Assembly (NCBI RefSeq): GCF_014654615.1
Contig: NZ_BNBB01000001.1
Location: 372,001 to 436,000 of the forward strand
Direction of reading: 5' to 3'
DNA from: Streptosporangium violaceochromogenes
GTDB lineage: Bacteria; Actinomycetota; Actinomycetes; Streptosporangiales; Streptosporangiaceae
Length of the DNA stretch: 64,000 bases
Shown here: one piece after another, positions 16,439-24,674 of the stretch
Position numbering within the stretch: the first letter of the stretch is position 1
Layout: each line of letters starts with the position of its first letter
Program-made: the position numbers and the translations under genes
Notes under the pieces: generated by a model
The model's input: the letters and a program-made list of their open reading frames with translations, nothing else
Database searches by the model: none
Told to the model about the DNA's origin: nothing

Positions 16439-17170
16439 CTAACCCCGGGTAGTCAAGGCGTCACGATCGGCCCAGTCGCGGGCGCCCCGCCGTACGGCGG
16501 CGTGGACCGCGCGGGCGATGCGGGCGCCCCACGGGGAACGGGGGCCGCCGAACGGCTCCCGCGGGCCCTCGTCCCGCACGGCCACGCAGACGGCGTCGGA
16601 GGCGGTGCCCGTGCAGGGGAAACCCTCCTCCACCAGGGCCTGGGTCTTGGCCTCGGTGACCGTCATGACGGCGTTGACCAGCGCGGCGTCGCTCATCGCG
16701 ACCGGGACGGCGACGACGATGTTGATCGTGCCCGGCAGGTACATCGGGGCCAGCTCGGGGTCGGGGACACCCTCGGGGGCCGCGGCCCAGGTGGGGACGC
16801 GCAGGCCGACGGTCGCCACGGCCCGCGCTCCCCCGTCCGCCGCCTCGGTGAACCGGTCGACCACGGCCGCGGTCAGCATGCCGACGCCCGGCCCCGGCGG
16901 GGCCATCTCCAGCAGGTGCTCCACCGGGTCCATCCGCGAGTAGCCCCCGACCACCTGGGCGTTGAGCACCCACGAGACCGGGCCGATGCCACCGCCGACC
17001 ATCGCCGAGGAGACGGCGCGCCAGCCGGGGCCGAGGTCCCACAGCAGCGACGCCAGCCGGGCGCCGTCCTCCACACGGTGGCTCAGCCTCACCTCCCGCC
17101 CCCGCCGGCTCCCGTCCCGCGTCCCGGCCTCGTTCCCGTCCCGGTGGGCCGATCCCGCCGTCCGCTCCAC
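16439..17170 (-). CDS. cbiZ: Adenosylcobinamide amidohydrolase CbiZ
   Basis: Protein of 243 aa, GTG start at 17170 after GGAAGAAGG. CbiZ removes the aminopropanol arm from imported corrinoids, giving adenosylcobyric acid for remodelling. Family signatures seen: VSSAMVGGGIGPVSWVLNAQV, TAAVVDRFTEA, GTINIVVAVPVAMSDAALVNAVMTVTEAKTQALVEEG and the closing GTASDAVCVA near residue 190. It lies 130 bases after btuD on the same strand, last in a riboswitch-led B12 operon, so imported incomplete or foreign corrinoids are probably remodelled here. Confidence 0.9.
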   Translation of the reverse strand: MERTAGSAHRDGNEAGTRDGSRRGREVRLSHRVEDGARLASLLWDLGPGWRAVSSAMVGGGIGPVSWVLNAQVVGGYSRMDPVEHLLEMAPPGPGVGMLTAAVVDRFTEAADGGARAVATVGLRVPTWAAAPEGVPDPELAPMYLPGTINIVVAVPVAMSDAALVNAVMTVTEAKTQALVEEGFPCTGTASDAVCVAVRDEGPREPFGGPRSPWGARIARAVHAAVRRGARDWADRDALTTRG

Positions 17171-17300
17171 CCGAACCCCGCCTTCTTCCCATCCGTCTCA
17201 TCGCCACGACCGCCGAACCGTACCGCCCTCCCGCCGGGACCGCCTCCCCGGGGCCTTCGGGCCTTTTCCCGCTCCCCGGCCCCTCGGGGTCCCCGCCGCG

Positions 17301-18074
17301 TCAGGGACGCTCCAGACGGACCTCGGGCCTGCCGTCCGCACCGGTCGCCACGCGGACGCGGGCGTCGAAGTGCTCCCTGATCAGCGCCTCGGTCAGGACC
17401 TCGGCCGGGGTTCCCGCGGCCGCCACCCCGCCGTCCGCGACGAGCATCATCGTGTCGGCGTACCGCCCGGCGAGCCCCAGGTCGTGCAGGGTGGTCACCA
17501 CGGTGAGCCCGTCGGCCAGCCGGAGGCGGTCGACGAGTTCCAGGACCTGTTGCTGGTGCCCCAGGTCCAGAGCGGTGGTGGGCTCGTCGAGCAGGAGCAC
17601 CGGGGCCTGCTGGACCAGCGCCCGCGCGAGCACGACCCGCTGCCGCTCGCCCCCGGAAAGACGGCCGAGCGGGCGCGAGGCCAGAGGGGACAGGTCGAGC
17701 CGTTCGAGCACCGACGCCGTCACCTCCCGGTCGGCGCGCCCCTCGCGGCCCAGGTAGGGGATGTACGGCGTGCGGCCCAGCAGGGCGTAGCCGAACACGG
17801 TCATGTCGGCCGGCAGCGCCGGGGCCTGCGGGGCGTAGGCGACCAGGCGGGCCCGCTCCCTGCGCCCGAGCAGCCGGGCGGGAACGCCGTCCAAGAGCAC
17901 CTCACCGGTGTGGGGCAGAACCCCGGCCAGCGCCTTGAGCAGGGTGGACTTGCCCGCGCCGTTGGCCCCGATGACGGCGAGCCAGCCGCCGTCGCGCACC
18001 TCGAACCCGACACCGGACAGGACCGTCCGCGTCTCCCGGACGACGGAGAGGTCCCTCACCTCGACGTGGCTCAC
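17301..18074 (-). CDS. btuD: Cobalamin ABC transporter, ATP-binding protein
   Basis: ABC ATPase of 257 aa in the FecCDE/BtuCDF class. Walker A is GANGAGKSTLLKALAG (near residue 36), Q-loop VAYAPQAP, signature LSGGERQRVVLARAL (near residue 140), Walker B PVLLLDEPTTALD, and the switch His in TLHDLGLAG. It is 13 bases downstream of the permease gene. The cobalamin assignment comes from the riboswitch and cbiZ in the same operon; by sequence alone a siderophore role would be equally possible. Confidence 0.9.
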   Translation of the reverse strand: MSHVEVRDLSVVRETRTVLSGVGFEVRDGGWLAVIGANGAGKSTLLKALAGVLPHTGEVLLDGVPARLLGRRERARLVAYAPQAPALPADMTVFGYALLGRTPYIPYLGREGRADREVTASVLERLDLSPLASRPLGRLSGGERQRVVLARALVQQAPVLLLDEPTTALDLGHQQQVLELVDRLRLADGLTVVTTLHDLGLAGRYADTMMLVADGGVAAAGTPAEVLTEALIREHFDARVRVATGADGRPEVRLERP

Positions 18075-18087
18075 GCGACCGCCCCGC

Positions 18088-19209
18088 TCACGTCCCGACC
18101 TCCCTGGTCACGCGCAGCACGGCCACGAAGAACGGCGCGCCGACGAAGGCGGTGACCACGCCGATGGGCAGTTCGGCCGGGGCGAGCACGGTCCTGGCGA
18201 TCAGGTCGGCCAGGACCAGGAAGGCCGCGCCGCCGAGCAGCGAGAACGGGAGCACGACCCGGTAGGACCCTCCGGCCAGACGGCGGGCCATGTGCGGCAC
18301 CACGATGCCGACGAACCCGATCAGGCCGCTGACCGCGACGGCCGAGGCGGTCGCCAGGGAGGCGGCCAGCAGCACCAGGAGCCGGACCCGGGCGACGTTG
18401 AGCCCGAGGCTCGCCGCCTCGTCGTCGCCGACCGAGAGCACGTCGAGCAGCCTGCCGTGCGCCAGCATGAGCGCCACCGAGACCACGGCGTAGGGCGCGA
18501 CCAGCCGGAGCTGGCTCCAGCCGCCCCCGACGTCGCCGAGGATCCAGGCGTAGATGCGCCGCAGCTCCTCCACCCCGAGCTGCTGCAGGAAGGTCTGGAC
18601 CGCGGTGAGGAAGGAGGAGACGGCGACGCCCGCGAGGACCAGCGTGGAGGTGCCCCCGTGGCGTCCCGCGACGTTGCCCAGGCCGTAGGACATCAGCACA
18701 CCCCCGACGGCCCCCGCGAACGCGGCGGCCGGGATCAGGAGCGCGCTGTTCTCCCCCTTCATGAACACGATCGCCGCCGTGGTCGTGAGGCCGGCCCCCG
18801 CCGCGGCTCCCAGGAGGTAGGGGTCGGCCAGCGGGTTGCGGAACACCCCCTGGTAGGCGGCGCCGGCCGAGGCCAGCAGCCCCCCGACGACGGCGGCGAG
18901 CAGGACCCGGGGCAGGCGCAGTTCGAACAGCAGCCCCCGCTCGACCGGCTCCAGTCCCGTGTCGGCGGAGACGAACGGCAGCCAGTCGAGCAGCTGCAGC
19001 ATCACCTTCTGGGGCGCGATTCCGGCCGCGCCGACCAGGAGGGCGGCGAGCATGCTCAGCAGGAGCACGACACCGGCCACCGGCATGGCCGGCACGCGGG
19101 GACGGGCCGGTCCGCGGACCGGACCCCGGGCCGGTCCGCGGGTCGCGGGGCGGGCGTCGGTGCCGGGCGGGGAGCCGGGCGCGGACGAGACGCGGGAGAG
19201 GTCGGTCAC
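18088..19209 (-). CDS. btuC: Cobalamin ABC transporter, permease
   Basis: FecCD-family permease of 373 aa, with about ten membrane helices after a 40-residue Arg/Pro-rich inside tail (TRGPARGPVRGPARPR, a local repeat). Family marks: LRLPRVLLAAVVGGLLASAGAAYQGVFRNPLADPYLLGAAAGAGL and the EAA-like coupling loop SGLIGFVGIVVPHMARRLAGG. The start is GTG at 19209, eight bases after the btuF stop. It forms the inner-membrane channel with BtuD. Confidence 0.9.
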   Translation of the reverse strand: MTDLSRVSSAPGSPPGTDARPATRGPARGPVRGPARPRVPAMPVAGVVLLLSMLAALLVGAAGIAPQKVMLQLLDWLPFVSADTGLEPVERGLLFELRLPRVLLAAVVGGLLASAGAAYQGVFRNPLADPYLLGAAAGAGLTTTAAIVFMKGENSALLIPAAAFAGAVGGVLMSYGLGNVAGRHGGTSTLVLAGVAVSSFLTAVQTFLQQLGVEELRRIYAWILGDVGGGWSQLRLVAPYAVVSVALMLAHGRLLDVLSVGDDEAASLGLNVARVRLLVLLAASLATASAVAVSGLIGFVGIVVPHMARRLAGGSYRVVLPFSLLGGAAFLVLADLIARTVLAPAELPIGVVTAFVGAPFFVAVLRVTREVGT

Positions 19210-19217
19210 TTAGCCGG

Positions 19218-20180
19218 TCACCCGGTCGCCGCCGCCTTCCGGACGACGCCGCCGACCTGCTCGGCGAGGTCCACCACACGCGGCCCCCACCGGGAGGCGA
19301 CGTCGTCGTCGAGGGCGACGACCCGGTCGTTCCTGATCGCCGAGAGCCTGGACCAGCCGGGCCGTTTGGCGAGGGTGTCCTTGGACTGGCCGCAGCACTT
19401 GGTGTCGGCCAGGAAGACGAGGTCCGGGTCGGCCTTGCCGACGAACTCCGCGGAGAGCTTGGGGTAGCCGCCGGAGGCTCCGGGGGCCTTGTCGGCGATG
19501 TTGGTCAGCCCGAACAGGCCGTAGACCTGGCCGATGAAGGTGGTGGAGGTCGCCGAGTAGGGGGTGTCGTCCAGCTCGTGGTAGTAGGTGAGCCTCCTGC
19601 CCCGGGGCACGGCGGCCACGAGCTCCTCGATCCGCTTCCTCATGCCGTCGACGACCTTCTCGGAGGCGGCCTTGTTGCCGGTCGCCGCACCGAGGTCGGT
19701 GATCTGGTCGTACGCCTCGTCGAGTTTGCCGGCCGCGGGCTCCAGCAGCACCGGGACGCCGAGCGTCCCCAGCTTGGCGACGACGCCGTCGGTGTCGTTG
19801 GAGAGCACGACCAGGTCGGGTTTCCTGGCGACGATCGCCTCCACGTTGGGCTTGAAGCCCGACAGGTCGGTTCTGGGCGCCTGCTCCGGGTGGTTCGACT
19901 GGTCGTCCACCGCGACGACCTGGGCGCCGGCGCCCACGGCGTAGAGGCTCTCGGTGGCCGAGGGCGACAGGGAGACGATCCGCTCCGGCCGCTTGCCGAT
20001 CACGACCGGGCCGTTGCCCGCCCGCACCGTGACGGGGAAGCCCTCCGCCGCCGGGGAGGCCGGGGAGGAGGCCCGCGGGGAGGTGGAGGCGGAGGTCGCG
20101 CCCGGGGAGCCCTGGCCGCACCCCGCCAGGGTCAGCAGACCGAGCAGCGCGCCGGCGAGGACAGGATGGAGGGGCCTCAC
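19218..20180 (-). CDS. btuF: Cobalamin-binding lipoprotein
   Basis: Substrate-binding protein of 320 aa. The N-terminus is a lipoprotein signal with lipobox LTLAGCGQ (Cys near residue 21), then a Thr/Ser/Pro spacer. The periplasmic-binding fold type III is clear: VVIGKRPERIVSLSPSATESLYAVGAGAQVVAVDDQSNHP, SGFKPNVEAIVARKPDLVVLS, and the long central helix. The start GTG 20180 has AAAGGA seven bases upstream. It is the first gene after the cobalamin riboswitch, which supports a corrinoid ligand over a siderophore. Confidence 0.9.
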   Translation of the reverse strand: MRPLHPVLAGALLGLLTLAGCGQGSPGATSASTSPRASSPASPAAEGFPVTVRAGNGPVVIGKRPERIVSLSPSATESLYAVGAGAQVVAVDDQSNHPEQAPRTDLSGFKPNVEAIVARKPDLVVLSNDTDGVVAKLGTLGVPVLLEPAAGKLDEAYDQITDLGAATGNKAASEKVVDGMRKRIEELVAAVPRGRRLTYYHELDDTPYSATSTTFIGQVYGLFGLTNIADKAPGASGGYPKLSAEFVGKADPDLVFLADTKCCGQSKDTLAKRPGWSRLSAIRNDRVVALDDDVASRWGPRVVDLAEQVGGVVRKAAATG

Positions 20181-20249
20181 GCGAGGTCCTTTCGGTCACC
20201 GGAACAAGGGACCCGCGAAAGGGACGGGCCACCCTTTTCCACGAGGGTT

Positions 20250-20356
20250 GACGACGTCGGCGCAGCGGCAGGCGACCTGGCTCGATCCAAAGGATCATGA
20301 CAGTTGCGGGACAGCGCCGGACTCACACCGGACTTCGCTCACGCTGCGCGTCGGAC
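20250..20356 (-). ncRNA. Cobalamin riboswitch
   Basis: On the minus strand this region reads GTCCGGTGTGAGTCCGGCGC, then TGTCCCGCAACTGTC, and ends in the B12 box GAGCCAGGTCGCCTGCC (20283-20267), all diagnostic of AdoCbl-sensing riboswitches. It sits about 70 bases before the btuF start. The stretch in between can pair (GGGTGGCCCG/ CGGGTCCC region), so control is likely by blocking translation or by termination. Boundaries are approximate. Confidence 0.92.
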
Positions 20357-20362
20357 AAACGC

Positions 20363-20392
20363 TATCAATGCCCTTGAACAACGTGGCGTCAA
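20363..20392 (-). promoter_or_regulatory. Promoter of the btu operon
   Basis: TTGACG (20392-20387), 18 bases, TTGATA (20368-20363), giving a start near 20356, right at the front of the riboswitch. The position fits well; the -10 is not perfect. Confidence 0.5.
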
Positions 20393-20579
20393 GGGGGCGG
20401 AAACGGTGTTCTTCCCTCGCCGCCACCTACCGCGCCACGTCCCGGGTGTCCCCGGTCTCCTCGGCGCCCCTGGTCTCCGGCACCCTCACGGCGCCCCCGG
20501 CGTCCTCGCGACGCCCCGTCCTTTCCGGCGGCGCTCTGCCCCTCCCGGCGGCTCCGGCGCCCGCCGTCCCCTCCCCGGC

Positions 20580-21434
20580 TCAGCCCAGCTGTCTCTCCGC
20601 GTCGGCGATGATCTCCTGCAGGCGCAGCCCGTGCGCCGCGTCGAGGGGGTGCCCGCCTCCGCGCCTCACGGTCTCGGCGAACTCTGCGAGCATGACGGCG
20701 AAGACGTCGGAGCCGAGCTGATCGCCGGTGATCCTCTCGTGCCCGAGGCGGCCGTAGACGTCCACGTGGGAGGGCGGCGTCTCACCCGGCACGCTCATGC
20801 AGAGCGACGCCTCGCTGACCGCGCCGGTCTCGTGTTCGAGCAGCAGGCCGACCCAGCCCAGCGGGTTGCCGTGAGCCCTGACCCCGGTGACCCGGCCGAG
20901 CGCGGCGTCCAGCATGTCGATCACGTGGGGGCCGACGTCGAGGACGGCCCCGCGCTCCAGCCGCCACGGGGTGGCGAAGTCACCGCCGAGCATCGACCCC
21001 GAGACGTTGGCCGCGTGGCCGCCGAAGGGCTCGACGGCCGACACCCGGGCCAGAAACGCCCGTGTCGCCGCCGAGTAGCGCCAGGTGAGGACCATCTGGG
21101 AGGCCACGCCCGCCTCGCCGACCGCCTCGGCCAGCCGCAGGGCCCCCTTCAGGTCGGCGGCGAGCGGTTTCTCCAGCAGCAGCGCCTTGCCCGCCCGCGC
21201 GGCGAGCACGCCGAGTTCGGCCTGCACGGCGGGCGGCACCGAGAACGCGACCGCCTCGCAGGCGTCGAACAGCTCCTCGATCCGTGTGAAGACCGGGACC
21301 CCGAATCTGGCCGCCACCTCGGGGCGCCGCGCCCACACCCCTACCAGGCGGGTGTCCGGTCCGGCCGCCAGCATCGGCGCGTGCACCATCTCCGCCCACG
21401 GCCCAGCGCCCACCAAACCCACAGATATCGTCAC
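20580..21434 (-). CDS. Gfo/Idh/MocA-family oxidoreductase
   Basis: NAD(P)-dependent sugar or inositol-type dehydrogenase family, 284 aa, slightly short. Rossmann start VGLVGAGPWAEMVHAPML, VWARRPEVAARF, the family's EKPLA motif (LLEKPLAADLKGA near residue 98), and DVGPHVIDMLDAALG with the catalytic-type His near residue 175. The usual substrate-shaping C-terminal sheet is partly reduced. It stands alone, divergent from the histidine phosphatase gene 69 bases away. The substrate is unknown. Confidence 0.85.
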   Translation of the reverse strand: MTISVGLVGAGPWAEMVHAPMLAAGPDTRLVGVWARRPEVAARFGVPVFTRIEELFDACEAVAFSVPPAVQAELGVLAARAGKALLLEKPLAADLKGALRLAEAVGEAGVASQMVLTWRYSAATRAFLARVSAVEPFGGHAANVSGSMLGGDFATPWRLERGAVLDVGPHVIDMLDAALGRVTGVRAHGNPLGWVGLLLEHETGAVSEASLCMSVPGETPPSHVDVYGRLGHERITGDQLGSDVFAVMLAEFAETVRRGGGHPLDAAHGLRLQEIIADAERQLG

Positions 21435-21503
21435 TGTCCCAGCTTCTCACGATCACCGGGGCCGCCGACGGGCCGACGGACCGCACCGGCATGATGGTCC
21501 TTC

Positions 21504-22085
21504 ATGGAGGAGACGATTCTGCTACGGCACGGCGAGACCGAGTGGAGCAGGAACGGCCGTCACACCGGGCGCACCGACCTGCCGCTGACCGGCCGGGGCG
21601 AGGAACAGGCGCGGGCGCTGGCGCCGCTGCTCAGGGACCGCTCCTTCGGCCTGGTCCTGGTCAGCCCCGCGCTGCGGGCCCGCCGTACGGCCGAGCTCGC
21701 CGGGATCACGGGCGGCGAGATCGATCCCGACCTGTGGGAGTGGGACTACGGCGGGTACGAGGGCGTCACCACCCCCCGGATCCGCCGGGGGCGTCCCGGC
21801 TGGTACCTGTGGCGCGACGGAGTCGTCCCCGGCGACGCCGAGCACCCCGGCGAGAGCGCGGAGGAGGTCGGCGCGCGCGCCGACCGGGTGATCGGGCGGA
21901 TCCGCGCCGCGGACGGCACCGTGGTCGTGGTGGCCCACGGCCACCTCCTGCGGGTACTGTGCGCCCGCTGGCTCGGTCTGTCCGCGCGGGAGGGCCGTCT
22001 CTTCCGCCTGGACACCGGTACCTACTCGCGGCTGGGCTTCGAGCACGGCGAGCCGGTCGTTCTCACCTGGAACGCTCCGATCTGA
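21504..22085 (+). CDS. Histidine phosphatase (phosphoglycerate mutase-like)
   Basis: Protein of 193 aa of the branch-1 histidine phosphatase family. The catalytic RHG is at residues 8-10 (ILLRHGETEWSRNGRHTGRTDLPLT), the second Arg is in SPALRARRTA, the acid in DLWEWDYGGYEG, and the second His in VVVVAHGHLLRVL near residue 150. It is likely a phosphatase rather than a mutase. The ATG at 21504 follows a weak site. A strong hairpin at 22200 probably ends its transcript. Confidence 0.9.
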   Translation: MEETILLRHGETEWSRNGRHTGRTDLPLTGRGEEQARALAPLLRDRSFGLVLVSPALRARRTAELAGITGGEIDPDLWEWDYGGYEGVTTPRIRRGRPGWYLWRDGVVPGDAEHPGESAEEVGARADRVIGRIRAADGTVVVVAHGHLLRVLCARWLGLSAREGRLFRLDTGTYSRLGFEHGEPVVLTWNAPI

Positions 22086-22459
22086 GGCCGCGGGACCGGC
22101 GCCGGCGGCGGATCCGGCGATCACGCCGGGGGACGGCGCCGTGACCGCGCCCGGCCTCCTCGGCGTGGCCTCATCGCCGGTGTCGAGGCCGGTCGCGTAC
22201 TCCGGTGCCCCGGATGCACCGGGGCACCGGAGGGGTCGCACCGCCGCCGTGGCCGGGAAGGCGACGCCGGAGGTGCGGGTCACGACGCGACCGCCCGGCG
22301 CGAACAGCACGCCGTCGGCCATGGAATGCGAGGTCACTCGGTCGAGCGCGCTCCGAACCTCCGTTCGCCGGTGGCTCCGCGTCTCTCCCGCCGCCCCGCT
22401 CCCCGGTTACGTCGCGGGCGCGCCGGGGTTACCCTGGCGCGCCCTATGTAAAAACGGCG
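22086..22459. other. 374-base intergenic region between convergent genes
   Basis: Holds the 14-bp-stem hairpin at 22200-22232 and nothing else I can support. A plus-strand open frame (22141-22470) has no ribosome site, runs into the next gene on the other strand, and has no domain. Confidence 0.6.
22200..22232. terminator. Bidirectional hairpin, 14-bp perfect stem
   Basis: CTCCGGTGCCCCGG and its exact complement flank a 5-base loop (ATGCA). No T tract follows, as is common in high-GC actinomycetes. It lies between the convergent histidine phosphatase and DUF397 genes and can serve both strands. Confidence 0.75.
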
Positions 22460-22696
22460 TTACACGGTAAGGCTGTCAAACTCCCCGTCTTTCACCCCGA
22501 GCACCAGCGCGCGGATCTCGTCGCGGGTGTAGATCAGTGCCGGCCCCGCGGGGAACCGGGAGTTACGGACCGCGATGCTTCCGTCCGGAAGCTCTGCCAG
22601 CTCGACGCAGTTGCCGGTCGAGTTGCTGTGACGGCTCTTCCGCCAGCTCGCCTCGGCCAGGTCCGTGGCGGGCATGCCGTTGTAGGTGTGGTTCAT
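22460..22696 (-). CDS. DUF397 protein
   Basis: Small protein of 78 aa with the DUF397 core WRKSRHSNSTGNCVELAELPDGSIAVRNSRFPAGPALIYTRDEI. Such proteins are partners of XRE/DUF5753 regulators in Streptomyces and relatives (for example the WhiJ-type clusters), where they are thought to modulate the regulator. The ATG at 22696 directly abuts the TAA of the upstream regulator gene, so the two are coupled. Confidence 0.92.
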   Translation of the reverse strand: MNHTYNGMPATDLAEASWRKSRHSNSTGNCVELAELPDGSIAVRNSRFPAGPALIYTRDEIRALVLGVKDGEFDSLTV

Positions 22697-23563
22697 TTAG
22701 ATCTCTCTGAGAAGGTCGCCGAGTATCTCGGCAGTGCCCCCAGGTGTGGTGCTTTCCACGCACAGTTGTGCCATGGCCGTGAGGTATGGATCGATGTCTT
22801 CACGTTTGTCCAGGTAGAGGGCACCCCAGAGCTGCTCGACATAAACGACGTCCGACAGGTCGGACTCGGGAAACCGCAAGATGCTGAACGCACCACCCTC
22901 GGCCGCGTGCATACCGAACCGGAAGGGCATCACCTGGATGGTGATGTTGGGCAGCGTGGCCACCTCCAGCAGGTGCCGGAGCTGTTCACGCATGATGCTC
23001 TGCCCCCCGATGGGCCGCTTCAGGGCCGCCTCGTCGATGACCGCCCACAGGCGCGGGCCGTCCTTCTTCGTAAAGCGTTCCTGGCGTTGCATGCGCATAT
23101 GAACGCGACGCTCGATGTCCGCCTCCGGCACGTCCGGGTAGCCCAGCCGGATCACGGTGCGCGCGTAGGCGGCCGTCTGGAGCAGGCCGGGAACGAACTG
23201 CACCTCATAGGTGCGAATCACGCTCGCCGCCTCTTCCAGCCCCACGTAGGTGGTGAACCAGTGCGGCAGGAAGTCGCCGTACTTGTGCCACCAGCCCGGG
23301 GTGTTCGCCTCGCGGACCATCTCCAGCAGGCCGCGCCGTTCTGCGTCGTCGAGCACGCCGTACAGGGTGAGTAGATCTTCCACGTCCCGTGTCTTGAAAC
23401 CGACGCGGCCGAGTTCCATCCGGCTGATCTTGGACTCCGAGGCGCGGATGTGAAATCCGGCCACCTCTCGGGGAAGCCCCTTCTCCTCACGCAGGCGGCG
23501 CAGGCTTGCGCCGAGCATGATGCGCCGAACGGTGGAACCGGTACCGGGCGGGTCCATGGACAC
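22697..23563 (-). CDS. XRE-type regulator with DUF5753 domain
   Basis: Protein of 288 aa. The N-terminal helix-turn-helix (LGASLRRLREEKGLPREVAGFHIRASESKISRMELGRVGFKTRDVEDLLTLYGV, about residues 17-70) is followed by the DUF5753 region (WWHKYGDFLPHWFTTYVGLEEAASVIRTYEVQFVPGLLQTAAYARTVIR and VEQLWGALYLDKREDIDPYL). The GTG at 23563 is seven bases after GAGGAG. It belongs to the WhiJ/AbaA-like regulator class tied to development and antibiotic production in streptomycetes. DUF397 follows and an anti-sigma-like ATPase gene is divergent, completing the known triad. Confidence 0.93.
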   Translation of the reverse strand: MSMDPPGTGSTVRRIMLGASLRRLREEKGLPREVAGFHIRASESKISRMELGRVGFKTRDVEDLLTLYGVLDDAERRGLLEMVREANTPGWWHKYGDFLPHWFTTYVGLEEAASVIRTYEVQFVPGLLQTAAYARTVIRLGYPDVPEADIERRVHMRMQRQERFTKKDGPRLWAVIDEAALKRPIGGQSIMREQLRHLLEVATLPNITIQVMPFRFGMHAAEGGAFSILRFPESDLSDVVYVEQLWGALYLDKREDIDPYLTAMAQLCVESTTPGGTAEILGDLLREI

Positions 23564-23684
23564 GTGGTTGCTCCTCGCTCGCTTTCCTCATCGACAGTCT
23601 GTCACTTCGCGGCCGTGGATTCCCAAGCCGCAGACAAGATCCCCTTTCTGTCGTGATTGCCGAATTCATGGGTAACCGTAGCGG

Positions 23685-23727
23685 TTGCACATACCTTATG
23701 CACGTGCATTCGCTCTTGCACCTGCAC
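23685..23727. promoter_or_regulatory. TGCAC-rich operator candidate
   Basis: Five TGCAC/GTGCA elements within 43 bases: TGCAC at 23686, the perfect palindrome ATGCACGTGCAT at 23698-23709 (two elements), and TGCAC at 23717 and 23723. It lies between the XRE regulator and the ATPase gene, 17 bases before the ATG of the latter. That density is unlikely by chance and suggests binding by the adjacent regulator. Confidence 0.6.
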
Positions 23728-23743
23728 GGGAGTTTGCCGCATC

Positions 23744-24259
23744 ATGATCTCTGTGCAGTCCGCCCAAACCGCGCTCTCCCGAACCCCCTGGACAGCGCTC
23801 GACTGGTGGCCCCCCACCGGCTGGTGGCCCGACGCGGCCCGCGACCTCCTCTCAGGGTCGCCCACCCCGGCAAGCGCCACCTTCGTCCTCCCGCCGCAGG
23901 CGGAGTCGGTCCACTCCGCCCGCAGTTTCTCGACGGGGACGCTCATCGGCTGGAAGCTCTCCGCTCTGAGCGAGAACATGGAGCTGGTCGTCTCGGAACT
24001 GGCCACCAACGCCTTCAGGCACGGCCTGCGGCTGGCCGAGTCACGCTCCAAGGACCCGATCAGGCTCTCCCTGCTGCGCCGGGGAAACCTCGTCGCCTGC
24101 GCCCTCAACGACCCCGGATCGGGCCTGCCCGCGCTGCGCGACCCCTCCCCCCTGGAGATCGGCGGCCTCGGACTGCACATCGTCGAGTCGCTGAGCCTCC
24201 GGTGGGGCTGGGCGCCGCTCGCCCCCTACGGAAAAATCGTCTGGGCCGTCCTGCGGTAG
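23744..24259 (+). CDS. ATP-binding protein, RsbW/anti-sigma-like
   Basis: Protein of 171 aa with an HATPase_c_2 domain: SENMELVVSELATNAFRHG (N box, near residue 80), VACALNDPGSGLP and GGLGLHIVESLSLRWGW (G boxes). The kinase-like fold is typical of anti-sigma factors or of the third member of XRE/DUF397 triads. The start is ATG 23744 with GGGAG ten bases upstream; the open frame continues upstream through the operator region but that part is Cys/Thr-rich noise. The last 15 bases are repeated directly after the stop (24243-24257 and 24260-24274). Confidence 0.85.
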   Translation: MISVQSAQTALSRTPWTALDWWPPTGWWPDAARDLLSGSPTPASATFVLPPQAESVHSARSFSTGTLIGWKLSALSENMELVVSELATNAFRHGLRLAESRSKDPIRLSLLRRGNLVACALNDPGSGLPALRDPSPLEIGGLGLHIVESLSLRWGWAPLAPYGKIVWAVLR

Positions 24260-24674
24260 GGGCCGTCCTGCGGTGGGGGCCGGCAGCGGGCCCCGCCTCC
24301 TGCGCGCCCCCGCCCGCTCCCGCCGTCCTCGCCGCTCCTCCCCCTACCCCTCGCGCGGTGTCTTGCGCGAAGAGGCCGCGGAGAGGCCGCGGAGAGACAC
24401 CGTTACCGCCCCGCCCGCGGACGGATCCCCGCCCCCACGGGAAACGCCCTCCCGGAGGCGCCGCCGCTTCCCACCCGGCGCCGTCCGGTCCCGGGACCGC
24501 CCAACACCCCCGCACGCGGTCCCGGGACCGGCGAACCACCGGAACCCCCGCGGAACCTCATTGGAACCGGTTCCATTCTGCGCGGTGCCCCCCGCCGGGG
24601 ACGCCCTCTGCATTACCGTGGATGCCTATGGCTCACGGAGAGGCCCGCGCGAGATTCCTGCAGAGAGCTGCCAG
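24260..24674. other. Control region of the helicase-associated gene, 415 bases
   Basis: No gene is supported. Starts with a 15-bp direct repeat of the end of the ATPase gene and has an 11-bp tandem pair (AGAGGCCGCGG at 24371 and 24382). It then holds two identical palindromes and a third related one, listed separately. Confidence 0.6.
24486..24575. promoter_or_regulatory. Three perfect 14-bp palindromes
   Basis: CGGTCCCGGGACCG occurs twice (24486-24499 and 24517-24530), centres 31 bases apart, about three helical turns. TGGAACCGGTTCCA follows at 24562-24575. All are perfect palindromes of 14 bases upstream of the 24675 gene. The paired identical sites on one helix face look like operators for a dimeric regulator. 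Confidence 0.6.

Noticed and set aside
19210-20298. Minus-strand frame starting within the cobalamin riboswitch
   Set aside because: Overlaps btuF in another frame and begins inside a structured RNA.
22141-22470. Open frame after the histidine phosphatase
   Set aside because: Contains the terminator hairpin and has no ribosome site or domain.
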